A stretch of 64,000 nucleotides of DNA from CAYTAU01 sp964442075 (GCA_964442075.1 CAYTWH010000002.1:62001-126000), one strand, 5' to 3'. Shown: positions 26,940 through 37,777, counted from the first letter of the stretch. Numbers and translations: made by a program. The notes: a model not told the origin generated them from the letters alone.

Positions 26940-28202
26940 ATGAATCCAAGTAGTAAAGGTTGGTTAAAACAATATATTCAAGAGTATTACTTAAATGAAG
27001 ATTTGATAAATATTTTTCACTGTAAAAATGAAAAATTAGATAATGAGAAATTCTTATATCGAATAACCCAACCTACCGGATTAATATATGGTTATCCCTC
27101 TCAATTTTTTCTTGTAAACACATCAAAAATGGGAGAATGGAACGATAAAGAAAAATTTAAACTAATAATAACAGAGAGTTTTCTAAATTACTCATTATGC
27201 TTTGAATGTCAAAATATTCTCGATTATAATAAAATTACCAATAATTTAGATCAAATTATAAAGAATATCGCTGATTTTTATAAAGTTATATTTCCAAAAA
27301 CATCATATTCATCTGCTACAAAAGATAATTATGAGTTTGTAGAAAAAGTAATTGATAAACGTATAAATGTTAAATATAAACTTACCGGCAACTTTTGGAC
27401 AAGTATGTTTCAAAATAACCTGATTTTTTTAGACTTGGCATATTTCTCGCGTTACATTAATGAAAATTATATTACAAGTATTGAGGAACGTGAAGAAACC
27501 AAATTGCTAATAATTAAAATAATTGCTGCTGCTGCCCATTCAAGTTATTCAATTGAAAAAGAAGAAAAAAGAATGTTTGAATATTTTCTTCATTCAGCGC
27601 ACCTATCACCTGAAAATATTAAGCTTGTTAAGGAGTATTTCAAAAATGGAATAAAGTTAGAAGATATTGAGCATAATGAAGTTTCATCATGGATAATTAG
27701 AAAATTTTGTCTTGAAATTGCAATTTTAACTATTTGGTCAGATAGAATGGTTACTGAAGATGAAAAAGATTTTATAGCTGATCTAAGTAATAAACTAAAT
27801 TTTAATGAAATAGAGATGGAATCGAGCATGATAGCCATTGAAAGCTTTGTTCTTAATAATGCCGATAAAGTATTTTATTTGGGAAACAAGCAAAACTATC
27901 AGGTTTTGAGTAAAAGCTTAACAAGTAAATTAACAAAAATGGTAAAAAAGAACAAATCTATGATAGCTCAGGAAATTTCCGAAAGTAAAGAGCTTGTAGA
28001 ATTGTTAGCAAAGTCAAGAAATCAAAAATTATCTGCTGAAGAAAAAAAGAAAGTTAAAGGGCAACTTTTTGATATTCTAAGAACTATACCGTCTTTTGCA
28101 ATTTTTATGGTTCCCGGTGGTTCAATTTTATTACCAATTCTTTTAAAAATTATTCCTGAAAATATTATGAAACCCAGTTCTTTTATTAATCCCAAAAATT
28201 GA
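26940..28202 (+). CDS. LETM1-like protein with TerB-like middle domain
   Basis: A 420-aa protein. The C-terminus has the LETM1 signature with FDILRTIPSFAIFMVPGG, LLPILLKIIPENIMKPSSF and one hydrophobic segment. A middle stretch (about 150-330) with acidic helical repeats resembles TerB-like folds. Similar Bacteroidota proteins are described as LETM1-related biofilm-associated proteins; the true role is unknown. The start at 26940 is preferred. The frame is open back to an ATG at 26883, but those 19 codons come from a dispersed repeat. The C-terminus probably lies at the inner membrane. Confidence 0.75.
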   Translation: MNPSSKGWLKQYIQEYYLNEDLINIFHCKNEKLDNEKFLYRITQPTGLIYGYPSQFFLVNTSKMGEWNDKEKFKLIITESFLNYSLCFECQNILDYNKITNNLDQIIKNIADFYKVIFPKTSYSSATKDNYEFVEKVIDKRINVKYKLTGNFWTSMFQNNLIFLDLAYFSRYINENYITSIEEREETKLLIIKIIAAAAHSSYSIEKEEKRMFEYFLHSAHLSPENIKLVKEYFKNGIKLEDIEHNEVSSWIIRKFCLEIAILTIWSDRMVTEDEKDFIADLSNKLNFNEIEMESSMIAIESFVLNNADKVFYLGNKQNYQVLSKSLTSKLTKMVKKNKSMIAQEISESKELVELLAKSRNQKLSAEEKKKVKGQLFDILRTIPSFAIFMVPGGSILLPILLKIIPENIMKPSSFINPKN

Positions 28203-28244
28203 TTTCGCCGAACTTACGTTTCATAAATTTTTGCTATAAATGAA

Positions 28245-28874
28245 CTATAATTTTTTATCGGGATAAAGAGCACCTCCTTTTGTAAGCCAGGATACACCAA
28301 ATGCAATTAGAGCAACTGTTTCTGCCCAAAACACAAAATAAGGATGAAATTCAAATTTTTTATGTGCTACAATTGCAATAAGGCAAACAATTATAATGAT
28401 ACCACAAATTCTATAGACCAGATTTCTTTTCTTCTTTCGTGATGTTATTTTAAATTCTTTTTTGGTTTTAGTAAATAAGATCAATGAAAAACTAGCGAGA
28501 GTGAGAAAAAATATAGCAGCACATGTATAATGAATCAGACCTATTAAGTCAGTTTCTCCAACGCCCTCCGTTGTAGGAACCCAAGCTACTCCTATTGCAA
28601 AAAATCCGGCAATATTTCCCGCCCAGTCGTCCAATTTATTATAACCACAATAAAAAAACATAAATAATGCAACAGCACAAAGAGCTCCAACAAACACATT
28701 GCGCATGCTTGTATGATAATAATGACTTATAGATGTTGGCATATCCTCTCCATTAAAAAGTATTAAAAGTCCAAACATTAATGTAAACGGCAACAATATA
28801 CCTATCCATCCTACTGTTTTTCGTAAATCCAAATAAGAATAGGTAAGTCTTGAATACTTGGTTTTAAAATTCAT
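28245..28874 (-). CDS. DUF998-like multi-pass membrane protein
   Basis: A 209-aa protein with about six predicted membrane helices (approximately 22-40, 57-77, 86-103, 114-132, 152-168, 176-194). The segment SISHYYHTSMRNVFVGALC followed by GNIAGFFAIGVAWVPT is like DUF998 family proteins. No enzymatic motif is visible. It stands alone, convergent with the LETM1-like gene and divergent from the GWxTD gene. Confidence 0.65.
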   Translation of the reverse strand: MNFKTKYSRLTYSYLDLRKTVGWIGILLPFTLMFGLLILFNGEDMPTSISHYYHTSMRNVFVGALCAVALFMFFYCGYNKLDDWAGNIAGFFAIGVAWVPTTEGVGETDLIGLIHYTCAAIFFLTLASFSLILFTKTKKEFKITSRKKKRNLVYRICGIIIIVCLIAIVAHKKFEFHPYFVFWAETVALIAFGVSWLTKGGALYPDKKL

Positions 28875-28969
28875 AATTACTAATTTTAATATATATTTAT
28901 TTCTATTAAATTTATTACAAATTGTTTATAAAGTTTCCATTATGATATAAAGGTACTATTATTTACATA

Positions 28970-29007
28970 TTTTTATTATTTTTGTTATATTTTTATTATT
29001 TTTGTTA
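28970..29007 (+). repeat. Two tandem 20-bp AT-rich repeats
   Basis: The unit TTTTTATTATTTTTGTTATA is repeated with a period of 20 bp in the gap before the GWxTD gene. Each copy contains TATTTTTG, which fits the Bacteroidota -7 element. It could be a duplicated promoter element or simple AT-rich drift. Confidence 0.4.
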
Positions 29008-29055
29008 AAATGTTTATTTAATACTCTTCAATTATTTTATTTATACAATTTAATC

Positions 29056-30531
29056 ATGAATAAATTATTCTATTTTATATCTATTATCTTTTTATTTTTA
29101 ATAAACACAGGGCTAAATGCATCGGAAAAATTGCAGGTATCTTTTCATTATGCAGCTTTTAATTCTCCTAACAATGGTCCTTATATTGAAACATACATGA
29201 CCGTTTTTGGACAATCTTCTACTTTTATAAAAAATGATAATAACAAATTTCAATCATCAATTGAAATTACTATGATCTTTAAACAAGAAAGTAAAGTAAT
29301 TAATTTTACTAAATTCAATCTTTTAAGTCCCGAATTATCTGATACTACAGAAACAAAACCAAATTTTATTGACCAACAAAGAATATCATTACCAAATGGG
29401 ATTTACAATTTCGAATTAATAATTAAGGATAAAAATTCAGATGCTAAAGAATTTTCTTTTAACGATATCATCACTATTAATTTTAACGACACCGAAATAT
29501 GTTTTTCGGGAGTTCAATTTATTGAGAAATTTTCAGAAACAAAAACAGAGAATATATTAAGTAAAAACGGATACGACCTTGTTCCCTATGTTTCTAATTT
29601 CTTCCCTGACAATATGAGTGAATTAATTTTTTATACAGAAATATATAATATCAGTACAATATTAAAAGATGAAAAAGATATATTGGTGCAATATTTTATT
29701 GAAAATTTCAATAATGGAAAGACTTTAGATCAATATACTAAATTTAAAAAGCAAACGGCAAAAGGCTTAAATATTGTTTTTGGGCAACTTAATATTTCTG
29801 ATCTGCCATCAGGCAACTATAATCTTAATATTGAAATAAAAAATAAAGAAAATGTGCTTTTAAAAAGTCAAAAAGTATTTTTTCAAAGAAGTAATCCCGA
29901 AAAGGATATAAATATTGAAGATATTTCCTCAATAAAAATTGAAGATGTTTTCACTAACAAATATCAGAGCATTGATACATTAGCCGAATATATAAGATGT
30001 ATTAGACCTATAGCCGATTTTGTGGAGAGACGATTTATTGATAATAACTCTAAATCGACAACATTAAGCTTTATGCAACAATACTTTTATAGTTTCTGGG
30101 CAAAAAGAAACTCTGTAAATCCTGAAAAAGAATGGGAATATTATAAAAAACAAGTCAACCTTGTTAATAGTTTATATTCATCTCCAATTGAAAAAGGATA
30201 TGAATCAGATAGAGGTTGGGTATTTTTACAATACGGTGCACCAAATAATGCTACTGAATTCAAACATGAATCAAATACTTTTCCTTATGAAATATGGCAC
30301 TATTATCGGTTAGGTGAAAACGAGACAACACAAACTAATATAAAATTTGTTTTTTATAATCCCGATATTGCTGGGAATGATTATATCCTTTTACACTCAA
30401 ATGCTCGTGGTGAAATTTTTGATAAAAACTGGGAAAAAAGACTTTATAATCCACATGATAATCAAGGCTACAAAGATAGAATAAATGATCCGTACAGGCA
30501 ATCAAAAGAACTCGAAATATATAATGAATAA
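29056..30531 (+). CDS. GWxTD domain-containing exported protein
   Basis: A 491-aa protein. The start at 29056 puts a clean signal peptide (MNKLFYFISIIFLFL..., ending LNAS) at the N-terminus; an upstream in-frame ATG at 29002 would add 18 residues. The C-terminal ~150 residues have the GWxTD-domain signature: FWAKRNSVNPEKEWEYY, then GYESDRGWVFLQYGAPN and FPYEIWHYY. The N-terminal part is beta-rich. The function of this family is unknown. It is 9 bp before uridine kinase. Confidence 0.8.
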   Translation: MNKLFYFISIIFLFLINTGLNASEKLQVSFHYAAFNSPNNGPYIETYMTVFGQSSTFIKNDNNKFQSSIEITMIFKQESKVINFTKFNLLSPELSDTTETKPNFIDQQRISLPNGIYNFELIIKDKNSDAKEFSFNDIITINFNDTEICFSGVQFIEKFSETKTENILSKNGYDLVPYVSNFFPDNMSELIFYTEIYNISTILKDEKDILVQYFIENFNNGKTLDQYTKFKKQTAKGLNIVFGQLNISDLPSGNYNLNIEIKNKENVLLKSQKVFFQRSNPEKDINIEDISSIKIEDVFTNKYQSIDTLAEYIRCIRPIADFVERRFIDNNSKSTTLSFMQQYFYSFWAKRNSVNPEKEWEYYKKQVNLVNSLYSSPIEKGYESDRGWVFLQYGAPNNATEFKHESNTFPYEIWHYYRLGENETTQTNIKFVFYNPDIAGNDYILLHSNARGEIFDKNWEKRLYNPHDNQGYKDRINDPYRQSKELEIYNE

Positions 30532-30540
30532 AAAATATTT

Positions 30541-31146
30541 ATGTTAATAATAGGAATTGCAGGAGGAACAGGTTCAGGCAAAACAACGGTAGTTAAAAAA
30601 ATTATCGAGAAATTATCAACCGATGAAATTGCTGTTTTATCGCAAGATTCGTATTACAAAGACAATAGTAGTCTGCCTATAGAGGAACGTCAAAAAATAA
30701 ATTTTGACCATCCTGATTCACTTGAATTTTCACTACTTACAAAACATTTAAATCAACTACGCGAAGGCAAAGCAATAAAACAACCATTATATTCTTATTT
30801 GACCTGTACCAGAGCAAAAAAAACAATTAATATAGAACCAAAACAGGTTATTATTGTAGAAGGTATTTTAATTTTATACAATAAAAATTTACGCGATCTG
30901 TTTGATATTAAGGTATTTGTTCATGCCGATGCAGATGATAGATTAAATAGGGTTATTAAAAGAGATATTATTGAAAGGGGGCGTTCTGTAAATACTGTTT
31001 TAGAACGTTACGAAGAATCTGTAAAACCAATGCACTTACAGTTTATAGAACCATCAAAAAGGTACGCAGATATAATTGTTCCTCAAGGTGGAAATAATAA
31101 AGTTGCCATTGATATTTTGGCAAGATACATTGAAAGAAAATTATAA
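30541..31146 (+). CDS. udk: Uridine kinase
   Basis: A 201-aa enzyme that phosphorylates uridine and cytidine in pyrimidine salvage. It has the P-loop GGTGSGKTT (8-16), the DSYYKD motif, FDHPDS, VEGIL and RDIIERGR. Length and motifs are standard. It lies between the GWxTD gene (9 bp) and the exonuclease gene (4 bp) and is probably co-transcribed with them. The other salvage enzyme, upp, is at 43884. Confidence 0.94.
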   Translation: MLIIGIAGGTGSGKTTVVKKIIEKLSTDEIAVLSQDSYYKDNSSLPIEERQKINFDHPDSLEFSLLTKHLNQLREGKAIKQPLYSYLTCTRAKKTINIEPKQVIIVEGILILYNKNLRDLFDIKVFVHADADDRLNRVIKRDIIERGRSVNTVLERYEESVKPMHLQFIEPSKRYADIIVPQGGNNKVAIDILARYIERKL

Positions 31147-31150
31147 GATT

Positions 31151-31867
31151 ATGTTAAATGATATTAAATTAGAGAACATTTTGTTTCTCGATATTGAAAC
31201 TATTCCACAATGTCAAGTTTATAAAGACCTTGATGAAACTACAAAAACTTTGTGGGACAAAAAATCAAAATTTATTACAAAAGAAGAACAAAGTTCTGAA
31301 GAAGTATATGAAAGAGCAGGCATTTACTCAGAATTTGGAAAAATAATTTGTATTTCTGTTGGTTATATTTATAAAGAGCAAGATGAGATTTTTTTTAAAA
31401 TAAAATCATATTATGGCGATAATGAAAAAAATCTATTATCAGATTTTAATCAAATGATAAACCAATTTGAAAGAAATAATGACCGATTGTTGTGTGCACA
31501 CAATGGAAAAGAATTCGACTTCCCGTATATTGCCCGCAGAACACTTATAAATGGATTAAAATTGCCAAAATTACTTGATATAGCAGGGAAAAAACCTTGG
31601 GAAATAAAGCACCTTGATACAATGGAACTGTGGAAATTTGGCGATTATAAAAATTACACATCTCTTGAATTATTAACAAATATCTTTAATATACCAACAC
31701 CTAAAGATGATATTAATGGAAGTGAAGTAGCAAAAGTATATTATGAAGAAAAAAATATTGAGAGAATTGTAAAATACTGTGAAAAAGATGTACTTGCAGT
31801 AGCTCAATTAATATTACGTTACAAAGGACAAAACCTGATTCAGGAACAAAATATAAATAGTATATAA
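31151..31867 (+). CDS. DEDDy-type 3'-5' exonuclease
   Basis: A 238-aa RNase H-like exonuclease. Catalytic residues are visible: Asp14 and Glu16 in FLDIET, Asp in AHNGKEFDFPYIARR, and the Tyr/Asp pair in YCEKDV, giving the DEDDy class. It resembles the predicted PolB-associated exonuclease domain proteins of Bacteroidota and probably acts in DNA repair or processing. I took the ATG at 31151, 4 bp after the udk stop. The frame extends upstream but overlaps udk. Confidence 0.83.
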   Translation: MLNDIKLENILFLDIETIPQCQVYKDLDETTKTLWDKKSKFITKEEQSSEEVYERAGIYSEFGKIICISVGYIYKEQDEIFFKIKSYYGDNEKNLLSDFNQMINQFERNNDRLLCAHNGKEFDFPYIARRTLINGLKLPKLLDIAGKKPWEIKHLDTMELWKFGDYKNYTSLELLTNIFNIPTPKDDINGSEVAKVYYEEKNIERIVKYCEKDVLAVAQLILRYKGQNLIQEQNINSI

Positions 31868-31983
31868 TTCTATATATGTATAAACCAGAATGTTTTCGTT
31901 TATCAAAATTATTTGACAAAAAATTTTATTTAGTTTAATTTTACAATTTATTTTATACTTTTTAATACAAAATCTTGACGGTT

Positions 31984-34900
31984 ATGAAAAAATCATTTAA
32001 AATCTTTCAAATTTTAATTGTAATAATGATAATCTCAAATTTATCATTTTCACAATTAATTACAATAGGAACAGGTACAATACAAAATTCTAATACCGTA
32101 TATCCTGCTCCATACGGAAACTGGTACTGGGGTGCAAAACATCAGTTTTTAATTACTGCATCTGAAATATACGCCGCAGGAGGTGGACCGGGATTAATTA
32201 ATTCTTTAGCATTTGACGTTGTTACGGTTAATGGTGTAGCTCTTGCAAATTTTGAAATTCTTATAGGAGCAACATCTATTACTAACCTGACAACAGCCTT
32301 TGAATCAGGGTTGACAAGTGTATATTCTAGTGCTTCATATACAGAAATTAGTGGATGGAATACCCATGTCTTTAGCACTCCTTTTGTTTGGGATGGAGCT
32401 TCAAATATCGTTGTTGAAACTTGTTTTAATAATACCAGTTATACAAATAATGCCGTTTTTAATCAATCAACAACAAGTCATTCTTCATCTCATGAATATC
32501 ACACAGATGCATCTGGTGTTTGCACATCACCCGGAACTGGATCAACTTATACTCAAAGACCGAATATCCAATTAAACATGATCCCATTAAATATTCCAAT
32601 TAATTTAGGTGTTATTTCATGGGATTATCCTACTGAATTCTGTGGGCTACCCTCATCAATGCATCTAAGAACAAAAATAAAAAATTGGGGTACAGATACT
32701 GTTTCAAATTTTGATGTTTCATATAGTACTGATGGTGGAACAATTTGGGAAACTGATTTTGTAAGCTCATCTATTTACCCTGATGATACTTTAGAACATG
32801 TTTTTTCCGCCACAGAAGATTTTTCTGCCTCGGGAATATACACTATGGAATTTGCTGTATCTATTGCTGGAGACACGATGTATTATAATGATACTTTACA
32901 CAATGTACAAATCAGTAATTATCATAATATAAATACATTCCCTTTTCTAGAAGATTTTGAGACAGGAAGTACTGATTATTTTAATGTAAAACACAATTCC
33001 AATGCAAATGCATACATTTATGATGATGGTATTTCATATATATTAAGATTAGAGGGGAGAAATCCTGGAGGCTGGACAGGTAGCTCAACAGCAACAACAG
33101 CCACAAATGCGTGGATTGATAATATTACACATCATTCTTCCGCATTATCGTGTAATATTGATGCAACAATTATGACTTCTCTTGAATTAAGGTTTGACCT
33201 TAAACAACTTTATTCAAATTATGGACCAAAATATTCATGGTTTAGGGTATTAGCTAATGGAACTCAAATTTCAGATATAAATGGTATTTCAGATTTTAAT
33301 CCAATTACAGTTGATGCAGACCCATGGGAAACATTAAGATTTGATTTACAGGCCTATGCCGGCACGATTTTCACCTTAGAGTTTCAGGCTTCTAATTATT
33401 ATGACAAAATATACAGCAACCCAGGCGACAACGCTTTTGTTGACAATATTATATTACAGGAAAAACCGGCCGATGATGCCGGTGTAGATTTTCTTATTTC
33501 ACAAATGTCAGGATGTGGTGTTTCTCCTGCTGAAGACATTGTAATACAAATTAAAAACTATGGAAATAATGCAATTACTGGTTTTGATGTTGCCTATCAG
33601 GTTGATGGCGGAACTATTGTTGTTGAAAATATTGGGGCAACGACTTTGAATGTTGGAGATACTTATATATACACATTTGTTACAAAAGCAGATATTTCAG
33701 TATCTGGTCCACATACAATTAAATCATGGACTGCCATGGTTCCTGATACAGATTACAATAATGATACTGTTTTTGAAAACGTTGATGTCCATTTATATAC
33801 TTCTGTTTATCCATTTGAAGAAGATTATGAAACCTTTCCTGTGGGTACAGGTACTGTTTTACCAAATGGTTGGACATTAAGCCCAATTTCAGGTTATCGT
33901 TGGCAAACAGATATTGGGACAACCTCTTCTACTAGTACAGGACCAACTGTTGATCATACTACAGGTACAGCTACAGGGGTGTATTTTTACACAGAGGCTT
34001 CTAGTGGTACTCAGGAAGATTTAGCATATCTTATTAGTCCTTGCCTGGATCTTAGCCCATTATCAAATCCTGAACTTAAGTTTTGGTATCACATGTACGG
34101 AGCAGATATTGATACTTTATTTATAGATGTTTTTATAGGAGGTGTTTGGATTGAGGATATTTATAATATTGGGGGAGAACAGCAAATAGTTACTACAGAC
34201 GATTGGTTAGAGGCAATAATTGACCTTACTCCTTATATTTCATTAGATAAATTTAGATTTAGGGCAAGAAGAGGTCCAAGTTTTAATGGAGATATTTGTA
34301 TAGATGATATCAATATTTTTCAAGTCTTTGATGATGATCTTGTTTGTGATGAATGGATAGAACCTGAAATTTCTAGTTGTTCAATGTCTGCTAATGAAAA
34401 TATAACTACCTCTGTAATAAATAATGGTTTAAATCCGGCAAGTAATTTTAATCTTCTATTTTCTACTGATAGCGGTCTAACATATTCTGCTCCTGAATTA
34501 GTTACGTCAACACTAAATGCAGACGACACATTAATATACACTTTTACAGCTACTGCTGATTTTTTAATGCCGGGTGTTTATTATTGTTTTGTTGTAGTTG
34601 ATTATGTTAACGATATGTTTAATGATAATGATACTCTCTATTATGTTATTAATATTGATACTTCAATCACAACATTTCCTCTTATTGAAGATTTTGAAAC
34701 ATTTATTGTAGGAACACCCGGGACTTTCCAAAACGGATGGGAAATGACAAACCAAAGCACTTATCAATGGCAAGTTACTACAGGAACAACTCCCAATGCA
34801 AGCACAGGTCCAACAGGAGATCATACACTGGGAAATGGCAAATATGTTTACACAGAAGCTACTAATGGCTTACAAGGTGATTTAACTTTTCTTACAAGTC

Positions 34901-37728
34901 CATGTATAGATATCAGTGGATTATCTGTTCCTCAAATGACATTTTGGTATCATATGTATGGTGCAAATATAGATGCTTTATTTATTGATGTTTTCGATGG
35001 AGGAACTTGGGTAGAGAACGTTTTTAATATTACATCACAACAACAAACATCAAATGCTGATGACTGGTTACAGGCTATTGTAAATTTATCGGCATATACA
35101 AGTCTTGATAAAATAAGATTCCGAACTTTAAAGGGTAATGGTTATGATGGAGATATTGCAATTGATGATATTAGTATTGGTGAGGCGCCCTTATTTGATA
35201 TTGCTGTTATCGAACTTGTTGAACCTTTTTCAGGTTGTGGGCTAACAGCCAATGAAAACATCACAATTAACATTGTCAATATGGGAGCCATAACACAAGA
35301 CACCATAGCTTTAGCTTATTCAATTGATGGGGGTACAACAATTGTAGGTCCAGAATATTATTATCCCGCAATTAATCCCGGAGACACTGCTACATTTACA
35401 TTTAGTACTCAGGCAGACTTTTCTGTACCGGGAATATATGATGTTAGTAGTTTCATTACAGACACCTCAGACAATAATAATTTTAACGATTCAGTATTTG
35501 CTACTCTTGAATCAAGTATTGTGATTGATGTATTTCCACACTTAGAAAATTTTGAAAATTTTATTACCGGATCTCCGGGTACATTTGTTCATGATTGGGT
35601 TAATGAACCTATTACAGGTTATAGATGGCAGGTGAATTCTGGAACAACATCATCTTCCAATACAGGTCCAACTATCGACCATACCTTAGGAACATCAACA
35701 GGAATTTATGTTTATACTGAAGCTTCTTCCGGAGCTCTCGGAGATTTTGCATACATAACAAGTCCTTGTTTAGATTTATCAAGTATGACTGCACCAAAAT
35801 TATCTTTTTGGTATCATATGTACGGATCAACCATTGATACTATTTTTATAGACGTTTTAATAGGAGGTGTTTGGATCGAGAATATCTACAACATTGTAGG
35901 ACAACAACAGGCAACCTCTACAGATGATTGGTTAGAAGCAATAGTTGACCTTATTCCTTATTATACATTAGAAAAAATTAGATTTAGAGCAAGAAGAGGT
36001 TCTAGTTATTATGGTGATATATCAATAGATGATGTTAAAATTTATGAACCTTTACCTAACGATTTAAATGCACTAAGCTGGAATTCTCCCCTAGGATATC
36101 AATGCGTGTCTTCTGCTGAAGATATTGTTGTTGAAATCTATAACGAAGGTATAGATTATCAATTCGGATATGATGTTTCTTATTCAATTGATGGTGGAAC
36201 TACATTTATAAGTGAAACTATTACAGATACAATATACGCAGGCGATACATTAGTATATACATTTGCTACACAAGCTGATTTTTCTGTATCAGGAAATTAT
36301 AATTGTATTTTTATTGTGTCAAATACAGGAGATATGAATAATCTTAACGATACTATTTATGTTACTGTTGATTTTTTTGCAATACAAATATTTCCATTTG
36401 TTGAAGATTTTGAAACATCTACAACAGGGACACCTGGTATATTTCCAAATCACTGGTCTTCATATTCTAACTCAACTTATGAATGGTATGTTGATAATGG
36501 AGGAACTCCAACAATAAACACAGGACCTGCTTCAGATCACACAACAGGATCCAGTAGTGGAATATACGTATATACAGAAGCAAGTAATGGAGTATCCGGT
36601 GATACAGCAATTCTTTACTTGCCATGTGTTGATATAATTAGTTATACTAACCCGGCATTGAATTTCTGGTATCATATGTATGGAAGCACTATTGATACTT
36701 TATATATTGATGTTTTTGTAGGAACAAGCTGGATAAATGGAATTTATGCAATAGGAGGGGAACATCAAACAGCAAGCACTGATCCATGGTTAATGGCTCA
36801 AGTTGATCTTACTCCTTATATTTCTGCAACAGAAATTCGTTTCAGAGCTATTAAAGATTCCGATTATGGCGATATTGCAATTGATGACATTAATGTTTAT
36901 GAGCCATATATTGATATTGGGGTTGTCGAAATTTCGGGACCAATCTCAAGTTGTTCATTTACAATAATGTCTCATATTATTGTTAAAGTTGAAAATTTTG
37001 GGACCTTAACAATCAGTTCAGGAGACACTATTCCAGTGGCACTTGAATTTAATGGCAGCCCGGCTATTGTAGAACCGTTTGTACTCCCTTCAGATCTTAC
37101 TCCCGGAAACTCACAATTTTATATGTTTAGTGGCAATTATGACTTAACAACAATTGGCAATTATGATATAGCTGCATACACATTATTAATTGATGATTCT
37201 GATAATAGTAATGATACAACAAGTGGTGTTATTAGTCATTATGGTAATCCTGTTGTTGACCTTGGTCCAAATATTATTACTGCTCAACCAGACACTGTGG
37301 TTTTGGATGCAGGAACAGGGTTTAGTACTTATTTATGGCAAGATGCTTCAAGTTCTCAAACATTTAATGTTTCTATAGAAGCATGGTATTATGTAACTGT
37401 TACAGACAACAATGGATGTACTGCAAATGATTCAGTTTATGTAGGAAACTCCCTATCTGTAGAACTCCTTTCCGGCACATCAAGTTCATTAACAATTTAT
37501 CCTAATCCAAATTATGGAATATTTATTATTGATGCAAAAACAGATTTTACAACTGATTGGATAATAGAAATGATAAATGTTCAAGGTCAATTAATCTATC
37601 AAATAAAAATTGATGATGTAAGAGCGTTTAACAAAACAATTGATGTCTCTGGATTTGCTCAAGGATTATATTACATAAAAGTTAATAATGGGAAAGAATT
37701 AATAATAGAAAAGATTGTTATTAAATAA
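31984..37728 (+). CDS. Giant modular surface protein with MAM-like repeats and T9SS sorting domain
   Basis: A 1914-aa protein. The ATG at 31984 gives a signal peptide (1 to about 24, ending LSFSQ). Modules of about 100 residues (CARDB-like, with SYSIDGGTT and YTFATQADFSV) alternate with about 170-residue MAM-like (choice-of-anchor J type) domains. Four MAM-like modules start near 33808, 34675, 35533 and 36391, almost exactly 858 bp apart, each with FWYHMYG, IDVF, DDWL and FRARRG-like motifs. A less similar one lies at about 32940-33470. A PKD-like segment (VDLGPN ... YLWQD) and a sorting domain (IYPNPNYGIFIID ... IEKIVIK) end it. It is likely an adhesin; the ligand is unknown. Confidence 0.87.
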   Translation: MKKSFKIFQILIVIMIISNLSFSQLITIGTGTIQNSNTVYPAPYGNWYWGAKHQFLITASEIYAAGGGPGLINSLAFDVVTVNGVALANFEILIGATSITNLTTAFESGLTSVYSSASYTEISGWNTHVFSTPFVWDGASNIVVETCFNNTSYTNNAVFNQSTTSHSSSHEYHTDASGVCTSPGTGSTYTQRPNIQLNMIPLNIPINLGVISWDYPTEFCGLPSSMHLRTKIKNWGTDTVSNFDVSYSTDGGTIWETDFVSSSIYPDDTLEHVFSATEDFSASGIYTMEFAVSIAGDTMYYNDTLHNVQISNYHNINTFPFLEDFETGSTDYFNVKHNSNANAYIYDDGISYILRLEGRNPGGWTGSSTATTATNAWIDNITHHSSALSCNIDATIMTSLELRFDLKQLYSNYGPKYSWFRVLANGTQISDINGISDFNPITVDADPWETLRFDLQAYAGTIFTLEFQASNYYDKIYSNPGDNAFVDNIILQEKPADDAGVDFLISQMSGCGVSPAEDIVIQIKNYGNNAITGFDVAYQVDGGTIVVENIGATTLNVGDTYIYTFVTKADISVSGPHTIKSWTAMVPDTDYNNDTVFENVDVHLYTSVYPFEEDYETFPVGTGTVLPNGWTLSPISGYRWQTDIGTTSSTSTGPTVDHTTGTATGVYFYTEASSGTQEDLAYLISPCLDLSPLSNPELKFWYHMYGADIDTLFIDVFIGGVWIEDIYNIGGEQQIVTTDDWLEAIIDLTPYISLDKFRFRARRGPSFNGDICIDDINIFQVFDDDLVCDEWIEPEISSCSMSANENITTSVINNGLNPASNFNLLFSTDSGLTYSAPELVTSTLNADDTLIYTFTATADFLMPGVYYCFVVVDYVNDMFNDNDTLYYVINIDTSITTFPLIEDFETFIVGTPGTFQNGWEMTNQSTYQWQVTTGTTPNASTGPTGDHTLGNGKYVYTEATNGLQGDLTFLTSPCIDISGLSVPQMTFWYHMYGANIDALFIDVFDGGTWVENVFNITSQQQTSNADDWLQAIVNLSAYTSLDKIRFRTLKGNGYDGDIAIDDISIGEAPLFDIAVIELVEPFSGCGLTANENITINIVNMGAITQDTIALAYSIDGGTTIVGPEYYYPAINPGDTATFTFSTQADFSVPGIYDVSSFITDTSDNNNFNDSVFATLESSIVIDVFPHLENFENFITGSPGTFVHDWVNEPITGYRWQVNSGTTSSSNTGPTIDHTLGTSTGIYVYTEASSGALGDFAYITSPCLDLSSMTAPKLSFWYHMYGSTIDTIFIDVLIGGVWIENIYNIVGQQQATSTDDWLEAIVDLIPYYTLEKIRFRARRGSSYYGDISIDDVKIYEPLPNDLNALSWNSPLGYQCVSSAEDIVVEIYNEGIDYQFGYDVSYSIDGGTTFISETITDTIYAGDTLVYTFATQADFSVSGNYNCIFIVSNTGDMNNLNDTIYVTVDFFAIQIFPFVEDFETSTTGTPGIFPNHWSSYSNSTYEWYVDNGGTPTINTGPASDHTTGSSSGIYVYTEASNGVSGDTAILYLPCVDIISYTNPALNFWYHMYGSTIDTLYIDVFVGTSWINGIYAIGGEHQTASTDPWLMAQVDLTPYISATEIRFRAIKDSDYGDIAIDDINVYEPYIDIGVVEISGPISSCSFTIMSHIIVKVENFGTLTISSGDTIPVALEFNGSPAIVEPFVLPSDLTPGNSQFYMFSGNYDLTTIGNYDIAAYTLLIDDSDNSNDTTSGVISHYGNPVVDLGPNIITAQPDTVVLDAGTGFSTYLWQDASSSQTFNVSIEAWYYVTVTDNNGCTANDSVYVGNSLSVELLSGTSSSLTIYPNPNYGIFIIDAKTDFTTDWIIEMINVQGQLIYQIKIDDVRAFNKTIDVSGFAQGLYYIKVNNGKELIIEKIVIK

Positions 37729-37750
37729 TATGAATAATATAATTATTAAA

Positions 37751-37777
37751 AAAAACCTGCAAAATTGCAGGTTTTTT
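37751..37777. terminator. Bidirectional intrinsic terminator
   Basis: The hairpin AAAAACCTGCAA / TTGCAGGTTTTT lies between the convergent stops at 37728 and 37825, with A- and T-runs on either side. Confidence 0.88.
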
